Assembly (NCBI RefSeq): GCF_015207705.1 | Contig: NZ_JADEWI010000011.1 | Location: 1 to 64,000 of the forward strand | DNA from: Nostoc sp. LEGE 06077 | GTDB taxonomy: Bacteria > Cyanobacteriota > Cyanobacteriia > Cyanobacteriales > Nostocaceae | Direction of reading: 5' to 3' | DNA: 64,000 nucleotides | Shown here: positions 54,616 to 63,081 of the stretch, piece after piece | Layout of the letters: each line of letters opens with the position of its first letter | Position numbering within the stretch: position 1 is the stretch's first letter | The notes under the pieces: generated by a model | The model's input: only the letters and a program-made list of their open reading frames with translations | What the model was told of the DNA's origin: nothing | Database searches by the model: none | Made by a program: the position numbers and the translations under genes

Positions 54616-55614
54616 TTACTCCTTTAACTCTACTGTTTCTGCTTCTTTTTCTGGGGGATTTTTTAACTCAATTACTAAATTCGGCAGTCCTTCGAGTTTT
54701 TCCGCGAGTTCAGCTTCTTCCACTGTTGGAACAAACACTTTTAAGCCGGCGGGAACGCATTTAACTTCTATCGGCGTTGTCCCGACTAGTTCGCCATCTA
54801 CAACAACTTTTTGTACTGGGTCAGTAGTGATTTTAAATTGTTTGGCGCGGAGATAACCAATATCATCGCGTTCAGCCGCATTACCCGCCGAAGCACTTTG
54901 AAATAAATGATATGTTGCGGCGATCGCTCCTGCTTTGTTCACTGGTGCGACTATTGTTAAATCTAGCAATCCATCATTATAAATAATTCCTGCTGGCCCT
55001 TGCGCCAAAACTGATGTTGGTGGTGCAGCATTGGCTACGGTGACGGCGGCGGCTGTGGTTTTAATGATTTTTTCGTCTGTCTCAATTTCGACATCAAAAC
55101 TCTGTAATTCTCGTAGCTGTTGAATGCCAGCTAAGATGTAAGCAATAATCCCAAAGCGGTTTTTGGCTTCGCGGTTAGCTTTTTCCACAGTTTCCGCTTC
55201 AAAGCCGATACCTGCTAGTAAAATTAATGGGCGATCGTTGCAATAAGCTACATCGATATCACGAGTTACTCCTTGTAAAATTGTTTGACAAGCCGCCTCA
55301 ATTGTGTCGGGAATTCCCAAAGCTGTGGCAAAAGCGTTGGCTGTCCCCCGCGAAATAATTCCAAAAGGAATTTTACTATTAATCACAGCCGTCGCCGCTG
55401 CGGAGAGTGTACCATCACCCCCAGAGGCGATAATCTCATCAACTCCCCGCTGTATTGCGGCTTTAGCTAGTTGATCAGCATCGACTTCTTCTGTGGTGAA
55501 ATGAATATCTAAATCAATAGTGGGTTCTAATAATGAGCGAATCTCTAGCAGTTCTTGTTCTGGGTTGCCTTGACCCGCAACTGGATTAAAGATGAGGCAG
55601 GCGGAACGATTCAT
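54616..55614 (-). CDS. YegS/DagK-type lipid kinase
   Basis: A 332-residue kinase of the diacylglycerol-kinase superfamily. The nucleotide-binding motif is ASGGDGTLSAAATAV, followed by RGTANAFATALGIP; the start has LIFNPVAGQGNPEQEL. Such enzymes phosphorylate lipids such as diacylglycerol, phosphatidylglycerol or sphingosine-like molecules. The C-terminal beta domain (FKITTDPVQKVVVDGELVGTTPIEV) is conserved. It is translationally coupled to the downstream metallophosphoesterase, suggesting a phosphorylation/dephosphorylation pair. Confidence 0.9.
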   Translation of the reverse strand: MNRSACLIFNPVAGQGNPEQELLEIRSLLEPTIDLDIHFTTEEVDADQLAKAAIQRGVDEIIASGGDGTLSAAATAVINSKIPFGIISRGTANAFATALGIPDTIEAACQTILQGVTRDIDVAYCNDRPLILLAGIGFEAETVEKANREAKNRFGIIAYILAGIQQLRELQSFDVEIETDEKIIKTTAAAVTVANAAPPTSVLAQGPAGIIYNDGLLDLTIVAPVNKAGAIAATYHLFQSASAGNAAERDDIGYLRAKQFKITTDPVQKVVVDGELVGTTPIEVKCVPAGLKVFVPTVEEAELAEKLEGLPNLVIELKNPPEKEAETVELKE

Positions 55615-55950
55615 AAAAGTCTAATCTTAAGCAGCGATCGCTAACATACCAGAATATTCCTATCATTCCTAAAAAATCTTAGCTTCTCTCTGACGACAGG
55701 TTTGTGAGTAAGTCCCAATCTAATACTTTTTGGATAAAGGTTGGGTAATCCTAAATTCAGATCCCCCCGCCTACGGCGATCCCCTTTTCTACGATAGGGC
55801 TAATTCATTGTCAAAAAAGAAAAAAGTTTGTCGAGATCATGACAGACAAAACGAAGTGCTTTGGTTAACGAGCGATAACCCCTTGCCCACTAACGATAAT
55901 GGCACAACTCCTTTGCTAAAATAATTTGTCTAATATTTTGTTTTATACTT
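55615..55950. other. 336-base intergenic region with dispersed repeat
   Basis: Contains a CCCCCCGCCTACGGCGATCCCC palindromic repeat at about 55761-55782, of the kind seen at 4966 and 16271. No gene is seen. Confidence 0.5.
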
Positions 55951-56337
55951 TTAACTTCCCAACTTCCAGCCCAGGGCTGTCGCAACTTCATTTGCTAATT
56001 CTAGGGGGTTGAAGGGTTTAGCGATCGCTGTTACTATTCCCATTTGAGCATAGCGGCGGCGATCGCTGGACTGAACTTTAGCGGTTAATAATATTACAGG
56101 GATTTCTTTGGTGGCTGCATTCGCCTGGAGTTTCTCAAAGGTTGTTATCCCATCCATATCGGGCATCATTACATCTAGTAAAATGGCATCTGGTTGATAA
56201 GTTTCGGCTTGGGTAATCCCTTCTTTTCCTGAACTCGCCGTGACTACTTCCCAACCTGCAACGGTTTCTAAACAAATTTTGGCAACTTCTTGAATGTATT
56301 GCTCGTTATCTACTACAAGAATCCGTTTTACGGTCAT
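55951..56337 (-). CDS. Stand-alone CheY-like response regulator
   Basis: A receiver domain of 128 residues without output domain. The phosphoacceptor is Asp55 (DAILLDVMMPDMDG), with the acidic pair in VVDNEQ reduced to D10/E12 and the Lys in AKPFNPLE. It lies about 300 bases downstream of the giant hybrid kinase on the same strand and is a likely partner in its phosphorelay. Confidence 0.9.
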   Translation of the reverse strand: MTVKRILVVDNEQYIQEVAKICLETVAGWEVVTASSGKEGITQAETYQPDAILLDVMMPDMDGITTFEKLQANAATKEIPVILLTAKVQSSDRRRYAQMGIVTAIAKPFNPLELANEVATALGWKLGS

Positions 56338-56641
56338 AACTCATACCAATATAGAGGGAACAGGTAACAGGGAATAGGTAACAGGGAATAGGTAACAGGG
56401 AATAGGAAAGACTTTGACAAGCTCAGTGCATCGAGGGGAACAGTAAAAGATAAAAAAGCTTATCTAACGCCGTGTGCAACTTTATCTCAAACCTAACCCC
56501 CAACCCCTTCCCTACGAGGGAAGGGGAGCAAGATTCAAAGCCTCTCCCCGAAGCGGAGAGAGGTTTGGAGAGGGGTTTCAAGAATAAGTCGCACATCGCG
56601 TTATCTAAATTGTATTGGGTTATAGTCAAACTCTTTTTTAC
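56338..56641. repeat. Repeat cluster between the response regulator and the giant kinase
   Basis: Tandem AGGTAACAGGGAAT units of 14 bases (about 56355-56406, three to four copies) are followed by a palindromic element at about 56490-56580 with stems CCCTTCCCT..AGGGAAGGG and CCTCTCCCC..GGAGAGAGG. The latter is a widespread Nostocales dispersed repeat. No gene in this gap. Confidence 0.75.
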
Positions 56642-59600
56642 TCAGCACTCAGCACTCTCCACCGAATGATGCGTTATTCGCTGAAGTAATTCCATCACTT
56701 TTTGTTCAAATTCTTTAGTTGTGACACGTCCTTTAGTTAAAAATTCTGTGTATCCTAATTTGAGTCGCTGGCGTTCGGATTCATCTAAATCTTTGGCAGA
56801 GTAAACTACTACTGGCATGGTGCATAAATGATTGTGTTGGCGTAACCAATCAATTACCACAAAGCCGTCGCTTTCGGGCAAAATTAAGTCAAGAATTAAT
56901 AAGTCAGGCTGCAATTGTTGGCTGAGGTGAATGGCTTCTCGTCCGGTTTGTGCCAAGCAGGTTTCGATGTCATGTTGCTCAAATAAAGTAATTAGCAATT
57001 GTGCTAAGTCGTTGTCGTCTTCCACAATTAAAATGCGGGCGCGTTGAGATGGTTTGGCGACAACTTGCTTGAGGGATTGTAAGAGATAACTTTCTTGAAC
57101 TGGTTTGCTTACCCAATCAGCGAAATCGGAAATTGGTTGGTTATTAGTATCTGACTGATAAACACTACAAATAACGATGGGAATGTGTTGAGTATCGGCA
57201 CGTTCTTTTAATATGGCCATTGTTTGCCAGCCGTTCATTTTGGGCATGAGCAGATCAAGTAAAATTACATCTGGTTGTTGAGTCGATGCGGTGACGATCG
57301 CTTCTTCTCCGGTAGCAACTGTGACTACGCGATATCCCCCTTTTTGTAATAAGGTTTCCAGTTCGGTGCTGATTGCTTGGTCATCATCACAAACTAAAAC
57401 TAAGGGAGAATAAGGAGTAGGTAATGGGCAATGGGGAACGGGAAGTGCTGAGTCAACAATTTGGGGAGCTTGATAAATAGGTAGAGTTAAGTAAAAGGTA
57501 CTACCTTCGCCTACAGTACTTTCCGCCCAGATGCGCCCGCTGTGTTGTTGCACAATGCTTTGACAAATTGCTAAACCTAAACCTGTGCCATCATGGTTAC
57601 GCGAGTCGGAAGAATCAACTTGTTGAAAACGCTCAAAGATGCTTTCCAGTTTATCTGCGGGGATACCACGCCCGGTATCTTTGACTGTTAGCAATACTTC
57701 TTTTTGTTGTTCTTGACTCTCTAGCCATACTGTTTCTCCTGTGGCGGAGAACTTAATGGCATTACTTAATAAATTGGTTAAAGTTTGGACAATTCGGTCA
57801 GGGTCAGCCCATAGCCTGATAGATAAACTAGAAATGTTTAATTTCACGCCTTGTTTATTAGCTAAAGGTTGAATGACATTCACGGCTGACTGAATTAATT
57901 CGGCAAGATCGCAGATTTCCCGCGCCATCTTGACTTTGCCTGATTCAATGCGTTCGATGTCTAAAATATCATTAATCAACCGGACTAAACGATCGCTACT
58001 ATCGATGGCAATTTGTAAGAGTCGTTTGCCTTGGGCTGAATCTGCTGGTAATAAACCACTGGTCAACATTCCCAAGGAACCATGAATTGATGTCAAAGGT
58101 GTGCGAAGTTCGTGACTAACAACAGAGACAAATTCATCTTTCATGCGCTCAATTTGTTTGCGTTCTGTCACGTCACGCAAAATCACTGTATAGTAAATTT
58201 CCTCGCCCATATTTAATTTAGAAATGGAAGCTTCTGCGGGAAATTCACTTCCATCTTTGCGTTGACCAAATAATTCCCTTCGTTCTCCCATGCGTCGGGC
58301 TAAGTTTGCAGATGTGCCGAAGTCAGAGACGTGCTGGCGATGAACTTGGGTAAATCGCAGTGGTAAAAGTATATCTAACTTCTGCCCCATGATTTCTTGA
58401 GCAGAATAACCAAAGATTTTCTCGGCTCCTTGATTAAACAGGGTAATACATTGGTTGCTATCAATAGAAATAATGGCATCATCAGCTATATCTAAAATCC
58501 GGGCTAATTTCACTTGAGAAACCCGCAGTTCTTTTTCTATGCGTTGGCGTTCATCGAGTTCTGAGTGTAATTGGCGGTTGACGGTGATTAATTCGGCGGT
58601 GCGTTCGGCGACGCGTAATTCTAATTCATTGTTAGCTGTTTGTAAGGCGGCTTGACTTTGTTGTAATGCGGCTTGGGCGGAAGCGCGATCGCGTTGATTG
58701 CGTAATGCGAAAATCCCAATAGTTAAATCTTCTGCCAGTTTTTTTAATAGCTGCACTTCATCATCATCAAAAGCATTGGCTTCAGCTGCATAAATATTCA
58801 ACGCCCCAAAAGCTTGTGCTTGTATCTTCAGAGGTAAAGCGATCGCTGCTGCATAACCACGTTCTTGGGCTTGACAGCGCCAAACATCATATTTAGGGTC
58901 AGTTAAAATGTTTTGAATAATGCAAGTTTTCCCGGTGCGAATGGCTGTACCTGTTGGCCCTTGACCACGCACTGTATCCGACCAAGTAAGTTGCAGGGTT
59001 TGTAAATAGCCTTCATCATAGCCAGCTTGAGCAACTGGGCGAATATTTTTTTCTTCATCATCTTCCGCAACACCAACCCAAGCCAGTCGATAACCGCCAA
59101 CTTCCACAATGATTTGGCAAATTTTCTGGAGTAACTCTGATTCATCTTGAGTACGGACAATAATTTGATTGCAATTACTCAATGTTTGGAGTGTGCGATT
59201 AATCCGGCGAATTTCTGTTTCTACTTGTCTGTAGTGGGTGATATCGCGGGAAAATGCCAATAGCACAAATTTCCCATCAGCTTTATTTTGCAGCGGGACA
59301 GCATAAGTTTCCATCCAGCGACGATTACTTTGATGGGTGATCATTTCAAACTGCAAAGTGCCTTTATTACCTTGACAGACACTTTCATGAAGTTGGCGAA
59401 ATGCTTGTTGATATGCTGGCGCAATCAAAGTATAAACTGATGTGCCAATTACCGTAGCTTTGTTTGTGGCTTCGATAATTGCCAGTCCGGCGGGATTTAT
59501 TTCTAATAATGTGCCATCAGTGGCAACAACTATCACAAATTCCGGTTCATCTTCAAAGATGATCCGCCAATCAGCCGAGAAGGCAGAATTGGCAGATGAA

Positions 59601-61489
59601 AGCGAAATTTCATCTTTTGCTTGCTGTTGCTGAGTTTGCACCATCCGCCGGAACAATTTTATCCGTTCTAGGCGATTCACAATTCGAGTCACCAATTCTG
59701 GCCCGACAATTGGTTTGCTGACAAAATCATCAGCCCCAACGCTATACACCTGATTTACAATGTCGGCATCGCTGTGGACTGTGAGAAATAAAATCGGTAG
59801 CTCACTCCAATTCGGGTCATTTCTCACGACTTGGCAAAGCTCAATACCGTTGTTGTGAGGCATTTCTACATCCAGAATCAACATATCTGGTTTGACAGCC
59901 TCCAAGGTTTCCCAAAAACGCCGCGGATCATCTAAACAGATTACTTGTAAACCCCAAGGAGCGAGTAACGTTTGTAACAAAGCGAGAATCTTTGGATCAT
60001 CATCCACCGCTAAGATTTTGGCTTCCCCTAGGGGTGATTGTTGGAGTAATTGAGCGATCGCCTCGGCTACTTTTTCCGCAGTCATTGGCTTTTGTAAAAA
60101 AGTATGTCCACCTTGACGCGCCAGTTGTAAGCGATTACCTAAATCTGTTTGCTCGGTAAAAACTAACACTGGCACAGGTGGTTTTCGTTGTGCCAATTCT
60201 GCCAAAAAGCTCCAACTATCTTCTTGTTGCTCAGAAAAACTGGGGTCAAGCAACACTACACTAGGATGCTCTCGGTAAAGCAGAGTTCTCGCTAACTCTA
60301 GATTTGTGGCAATGCTAACTTGAAATTCTGGGTTAACCGTAATTTGTGCGAGTTGCTCCCCTACGGTATTGTCTCGATCAACTACCAATACTAAAGGTAA
60401 TCTACTCTTAATTGATGATGAGCTTGTTTGCTCACCCTGAGTTTGAATTTCTTGACGCAATGATTTTACCCAAGTTTGCAGCTTGGCTGTTTCTTCTGGT
60501 GTTAGCACTTGAGCAGATTTGAGTAATTGCTCAATCTTCCGCGCCAGTTTTGAGCCTGTGGGAAACCCAAATGTTCCTAATGAGCCGGCTAGGGTATGAG
60601 CTTCTTTTTGTGCTTGGTTGAGAAATTCGGGATTTATTGCTGCTTGTTCGAGGACTTTAATTTGTTCATTGACGCGTCCTTGAAATCTTTGCCAAACTCC
60701 CGCGATCGCTTGGAGTGTTTGCTGCTGAGATGAGTGTTCTTCTTGGGGTTTGGTTGTTTTAAATTTGGCATTGCTTGATTCATCGACAATTGCTTTTGCT
60801 ATTACTTTTTCTTCTTCTTGCGGTTTTAGACGATAGCCAATTCCATAAACGGTTTCGATTAAATCATTCGGCGCTCCCACCGCTTTTAATCTTTGGCGTA
60901 ATCCTTTGATATGAGTCCGCACCGCTTCTTCTCCCGGTGTATCTTCATACGACCAAAGATGTTCTAAAATCATGCCACAGCTAAATACTCTGCGACTGTT
61001 GCGTAAAAATAACTCTAAAAGTGCATATTCTTTAGGCGTTAATGATAGGAAATCTTCTCTGTATGTGACTTGACAACTACTAGGATCAAGGCGCAAATTT
61101 CCCCATTCTAAAACTGGTTGTGCTGATGCGCCACCACGACGTAGCAAAGCTCTCACACGGGCAACTAATTCTTCTTGTTCAAATGGTTTGACTACATAAT
61201 CGTCTGCGCCTGCATCTAAACCAATTGCTTTTTCATGGCTACTATCACGGCCTGTCAATAGCAGAATTGGCATTTGCCAACCATGAGAGCGAATTTGCCG
61301 ACACAAACTAATGCCATCCAGGTTTGGCAAAATTACATCTAATAAAATTAAATCATAACTATAAGTTTGAATTAAATCCCAAGCAGTTTCACCATCACTT
61401 GCGACTTCAACTGCATAGTTTTGGTTGGTGAGAACGGCGGTCAGTGCATAAGCATTTAGAGCGTCATCCTCGACAACTAAAATTTTCAT
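56642..61489 (-). CDS. Giant hybrid histidine kinase with five receivers, Hpt and DNA-binding domain
   Basis: A 1615-residue soluble protein starting at the ATG at 61489. Domains in order: receiver 1 (about 1-118, Asp51), OmpR/PhoB winged helix (about 125-225; LTPKEYALLELFLRNSR, VRTHIKGLRQRLK), Hpt (about 255-350, His in EAHTLAGSLG), receivers 2 and 3 (about 364-485 and 490-613; VVLLDPSF, LILDVEMP), PAS (about 640-755), GAF (about 766-928), coiled coil, PAS (about 990-1110), kinase core (His near 1124 in VVSHELRTP; LLSNAIKFS; DTGRGIP; GTGLGLAI), receivers 4 and 5 (about 1356-1475 and 1480-1603; ILLDLLMP, LILDLILP). All five receivers keep an Asp. A complete phosphorelay ending in a DNA-binding regulator sits in one chain. 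The C-terminus ESAEC and its stop are formed by STRR DNA. Confidence 0.93.
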   Translation of the reverse strand: MKILVVEDDALNAYALTAVLTNQNYAVEVASDGETAWDLIQTYSYDLILLDVILPNLDGISLCRQIRSHGWQMPILLLTGRDSSHEKAIGLDAGADDYVVKPFEQEELVARVRALLRRGGASAQPVLEWGNLRLDPSSCQVTYREDFLSLTPKEYALLELFLRNSRRVFSCGMILEHLWSYEDTPGEEAVRTHIKGLRQRLKAVGAPNDLIETVYGIGYRLKPQEEEKVIAKAIVDESSNAKFKTTKPQEEHSSQQQTLQAIAGVWQRFQGRVNEQIKVLEQAAINPEFLNQAQKEAHTLAGSLGTFGFPTGSKLARKIEQLLKSAQVLTPEETAKLQTWVKSLRQEIQTQGEQTSSSSIKSRLPLVLVVDRDNTVGEQLAQITVNPEFQVSIATNLELARTLLYREHPSVVLLDPSFSEQQEDSWSFLAELAQRKPPVPVLVFTEQTDLGNRLQLARQGGHTFLQKPMTAEKVAEAIAQLLQQSPLGEAKILAVDDDPKILALLQTLLAPWGLQVICLDDPRRFWETLEAVKPDMLILDVEMPHNNGIELCQVVRNDPNWSELPILFLTVHSDADIVNQVYSVGADDFVSKPIVGPELVTRIVNRLERIKLFRRMVQTQQQQAKDEISLSSANSAFSADWRIIFEDEPEFVIVVATDGTLLEINPAGLAIIEATNKATVIGTSVYTLIAPAYQQAFRQLHESVCQGNKGTLQFEMITHQSNRRWMETYAVPLQNKADGKFVLLAFSRDITHYRQVETEIRRINRTLQTLSNCNQIIVRTQDESELLQKICQIIVEVGGYRLAWVGVAEDDEEKNIRPVAQAGYDEGYLQTLQLTWSDTVRGQGPTGTAIRTGKTCIIQNILTDPKYDVWRCQAQERGYAAAIALPLKIQAQAFGALNIYAAEANAFDDDEVQLLKKLAEDLTIGIFALRNQRDRASAQAALQQSQAALQTANNELELRVAERTAELITVNRQLHSELDERQRIEKELRVSQVKLARILDIADDAIISIDSNQCITLFNQGAEKIFGYSAQEIMGQKLDILLPLRFTQVHRQHVSDFGTSANLARRMGERRELFGQRKDGSEFPAEASISKLNMGEEIYYTVILRDVTERKQIERMKDEFVSVVSHELRTPLTSIHGSLGMLTSGLLPADSAQGKRLLQIAIDSSDRLVRLINDILDIERIESGKVKMAREICDLAELIQSAVNVIQPLANKQGVKLNISSLSIRLWADPDRIVQTLTNLLSNAIKFSATGETVWLESQEQQKEVLLTVKDTGRGIPADKLESIFERFQQVDSSDSRNHDGTGLGLAICQSIVQQHSGRIWAESTVGEGSTFYLTLPIYQAPQIVDSALPVPHCPLPTPYSPLVLVCDDDQAISTELETLLQKGGYRVVTVATGEEAIVTASTQQPDVILLDLLMPKMNGWQTMAILKERADTQHIPIVICSVYQSDTNNQPISDFADWVSKPVQESYLLQSLKQVVAKPSQRARILIVEDDNDLAQLLITLFEQHDIETCLAQTGREAIHLSQQLQPDLLILDLILPESDGFVVIDWLRQHNHLCTMPVVVYSAKDLDESERQRLKLGYTEFLTKGRVTTKEFEQKVMELLQRITHHSVESAEC
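57402..57454. repeat. In-frame STRR-like insertion in the giant kinase gene
   Basis: GGGAGAATAAGGAGTAGGTA and the following ATGGGCAATGGGGAACGGGA, an intergenic-type low-complexity sequence, are read in frame as a Pro-rich linker (ALPVPHCPLPTPYSPL) between the ATPase domain and receiver 4. Confidence 0.75.
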
Positions 61490-61948
61490 GTCCAAACATT
61501 TCCTAATGTTTATATTATTGGATAATGAGTTGAAAAATTTAAATTAAAAACACAAGAATATTTTAGATTTGCGCTTTAGAGCGTATTAAAATGTTTATCT
61601 AATCAATGTTAAGTTTAATTCATAATTGTCAACAATTATCAATCTTTGAGAATAGTTGTTAAAGAAATTCAGCCATAAACTTAGCTACATCCCATCAAAG
61701 CTTTTCTCGGTCAGATAGAAATTTAAAAATGTCTTTTGCATCCTCACAAGTTCCTCAAATTCTTTCTATATAAAAAAGTATAGATGTCATTTGCAGGTAG
61801 CTAGATGATCACAGCTAATGAAAGAGAATAATTTTCTCGATTGTTGCCAAAAAATCCATTCAAAATTATCAATTGCTGAGGTTCTTTACCTAAAGACAGA
61901 AAACTTTAATCACTCATTAGTTATTAGCAATCACAGCCAGAGGTCTAT
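61490..61948. other. 459-base divergent intergenic region
   Basis: Very AT-rich, between the giant kinase and the universal stress protein gene. AGAGG precedes the ATG at 61949. No repeat, RNA or clear promoter is recognised. Confidence 0.45.
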
Positions 61949-62488
61949 ATGGTGAAAAAGATTTTAGTCGCATTGGATCGTTCGGACATAGGACAAGAGG
62001 TCTTTAAACAAGCATTGGCTTTAGCAAAGGCTATGACAGCCCAACTATTGTTGCTCCATGTTTTATCTCCAGAAGAAGAAGGTAGTCCTTATATTCCTAT
62101 GTTATCTAACGTTGACTACTATCCAGGCTTGAGTGGTCAAAGTTTAGATTTATACCAAAAACAGTGGGATAGCTTTAAAGATGAAGGCGTGCGGATGTTG
62201 CAGTCTTTCTGCGCTCAAGCAAATGCAGCTGATGTTACAGCTGAGTTTAGCCAAATTTTAGGCAACCCTGGCAATACTATTTGTAAACTGGCTACTCAAT
62301 GGAATGCAGACTTAATTGTCATGGGACATCGGGGGCGTTCTGGCTTGGCAGAATTTTTTTTAGGTAGTGTGAGTAACTATGTGCTTCACCACGCGAACTA
62401 TTCAGTTTATATCGTGCATTATCCTCGCAATTTAAAAAGCGCAGAAAAAACTGTTGAGAAAGCCACGGAAAATGCCAGCGTCTCTTAA
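61949..62488 (+). CDS. Universal stress protein (UspA family)
   Basis: A 179-residue nucleotide-binding-fold protein. The start ILVALDRSDIGQEVFKQAL and the ATP-loop-like GHRGRSGLAEFFLGSVSNYV are family hallmarks; the latter fits the G-2x-G-9x-G-(S/T) motif, so ATP binding is likely. It lies 70 bases upstream of hoxE on the same strand; co-transcription with hydrogenase genes is possible but unproven. Confidence 0.93.
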   Translation: MVKKILVALDRSDIGQEVFKQALALAKAMTAQLLLLHVLSPEEEGSPYIPMLSNVDYYPGLSGQSLDLYQKQWDSFKDEGVRMLQSFCAQANAADVTAEFSQILGNPGNTICKLATQWNADLIVMGHRGRSGLAEFFLGSVSNYVLHHANYSVYIVHYPRNLKSAEKTVEKATENASVS

Positions 62489-62558
62489 ATTTTAGAGTGC
62501 GATCGCCAAATAAAACTTAGACAATCAAAGACTTTTAACTCTGTCCCCTGCTACAACA

Positions 62559-63074
62559 ATGAAACCCGCTTCTCCTGTAGCTTTGCTCCATCCCAGTGGT
62601 GATAAACGCCTGAAGATGCTAGACGCAACGATGAAGCGTCACCAGTATCAACAAGATGCCTTAATTGAAATTCTCCACAAAGCTCAAGAACTGTACGGTT
62701 ATTTAAAAACCGATTTATTACTTTATATTGCCCGTCAATTAAAACTTCCCCCCAGCCAAGTTTATGGAGTCGCCACTTTTTACCATTTATTTTCTCTAGC
62801 GCCTCAAGGTGTTCATAGTTGTGTGGTGTGTACAGGAACGGCTTGTTATGTCAAAGGCGCTCAGGCAATTTTAGCAAGTGTAGAAGCAACTGCTCATATT
62901 CGGGCGGGTGAAACTACAGCCAATAATCAATTATCACTAATGACAGCAAGATGTTTAGGTGCTTGCGGAATTGCGCCTGCTGTGGTGTTTGATGGCACAG
63001 TTTTAGGTAATCAAACCCCAGAATCAGTTTGCGAATGGCTAAACCACTGCTTTGCCGAACGCATCCAAGGATAG
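62559..63074 (+). CDS. hoxE: Bidirectional hydrogenase diaphorase subunit HoxE
   Basis: Iron-sulfur subunit of the NAD(P)-linked bidirectional [NiFe]-hydrogenase HoxEFUYH, 171 residues, related to NuoE. A thioredoxin-like [2Fe-2S] domain uses Cys91 and Cys96 (CTGTACYVKG) and Cys132 and Cys136 (RCLGACGIAP). The N-terminal helical part has VYGVATFYHLFSL. hoxF follows seven bases later. No Shine-Dalgarno sequence precedes its ATG. Confidence 0.95.
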   Translation: MKPASPVALLHPSGDKRLKMLDATMKRHQYQQDALIEILHKAQELYGYLKTDLLLYIARQLKLPPSQVYGVATFYHLFSLAPQGVHSCVVCTGTACYVKGAQAILASVEATAHIRAGETTANNQLSLMTARCLGACGIAPAVVFDGTVLGNQTPESVCEWLNHCFAERIQG

Positions 63075-63081
63075 TGGGAAA

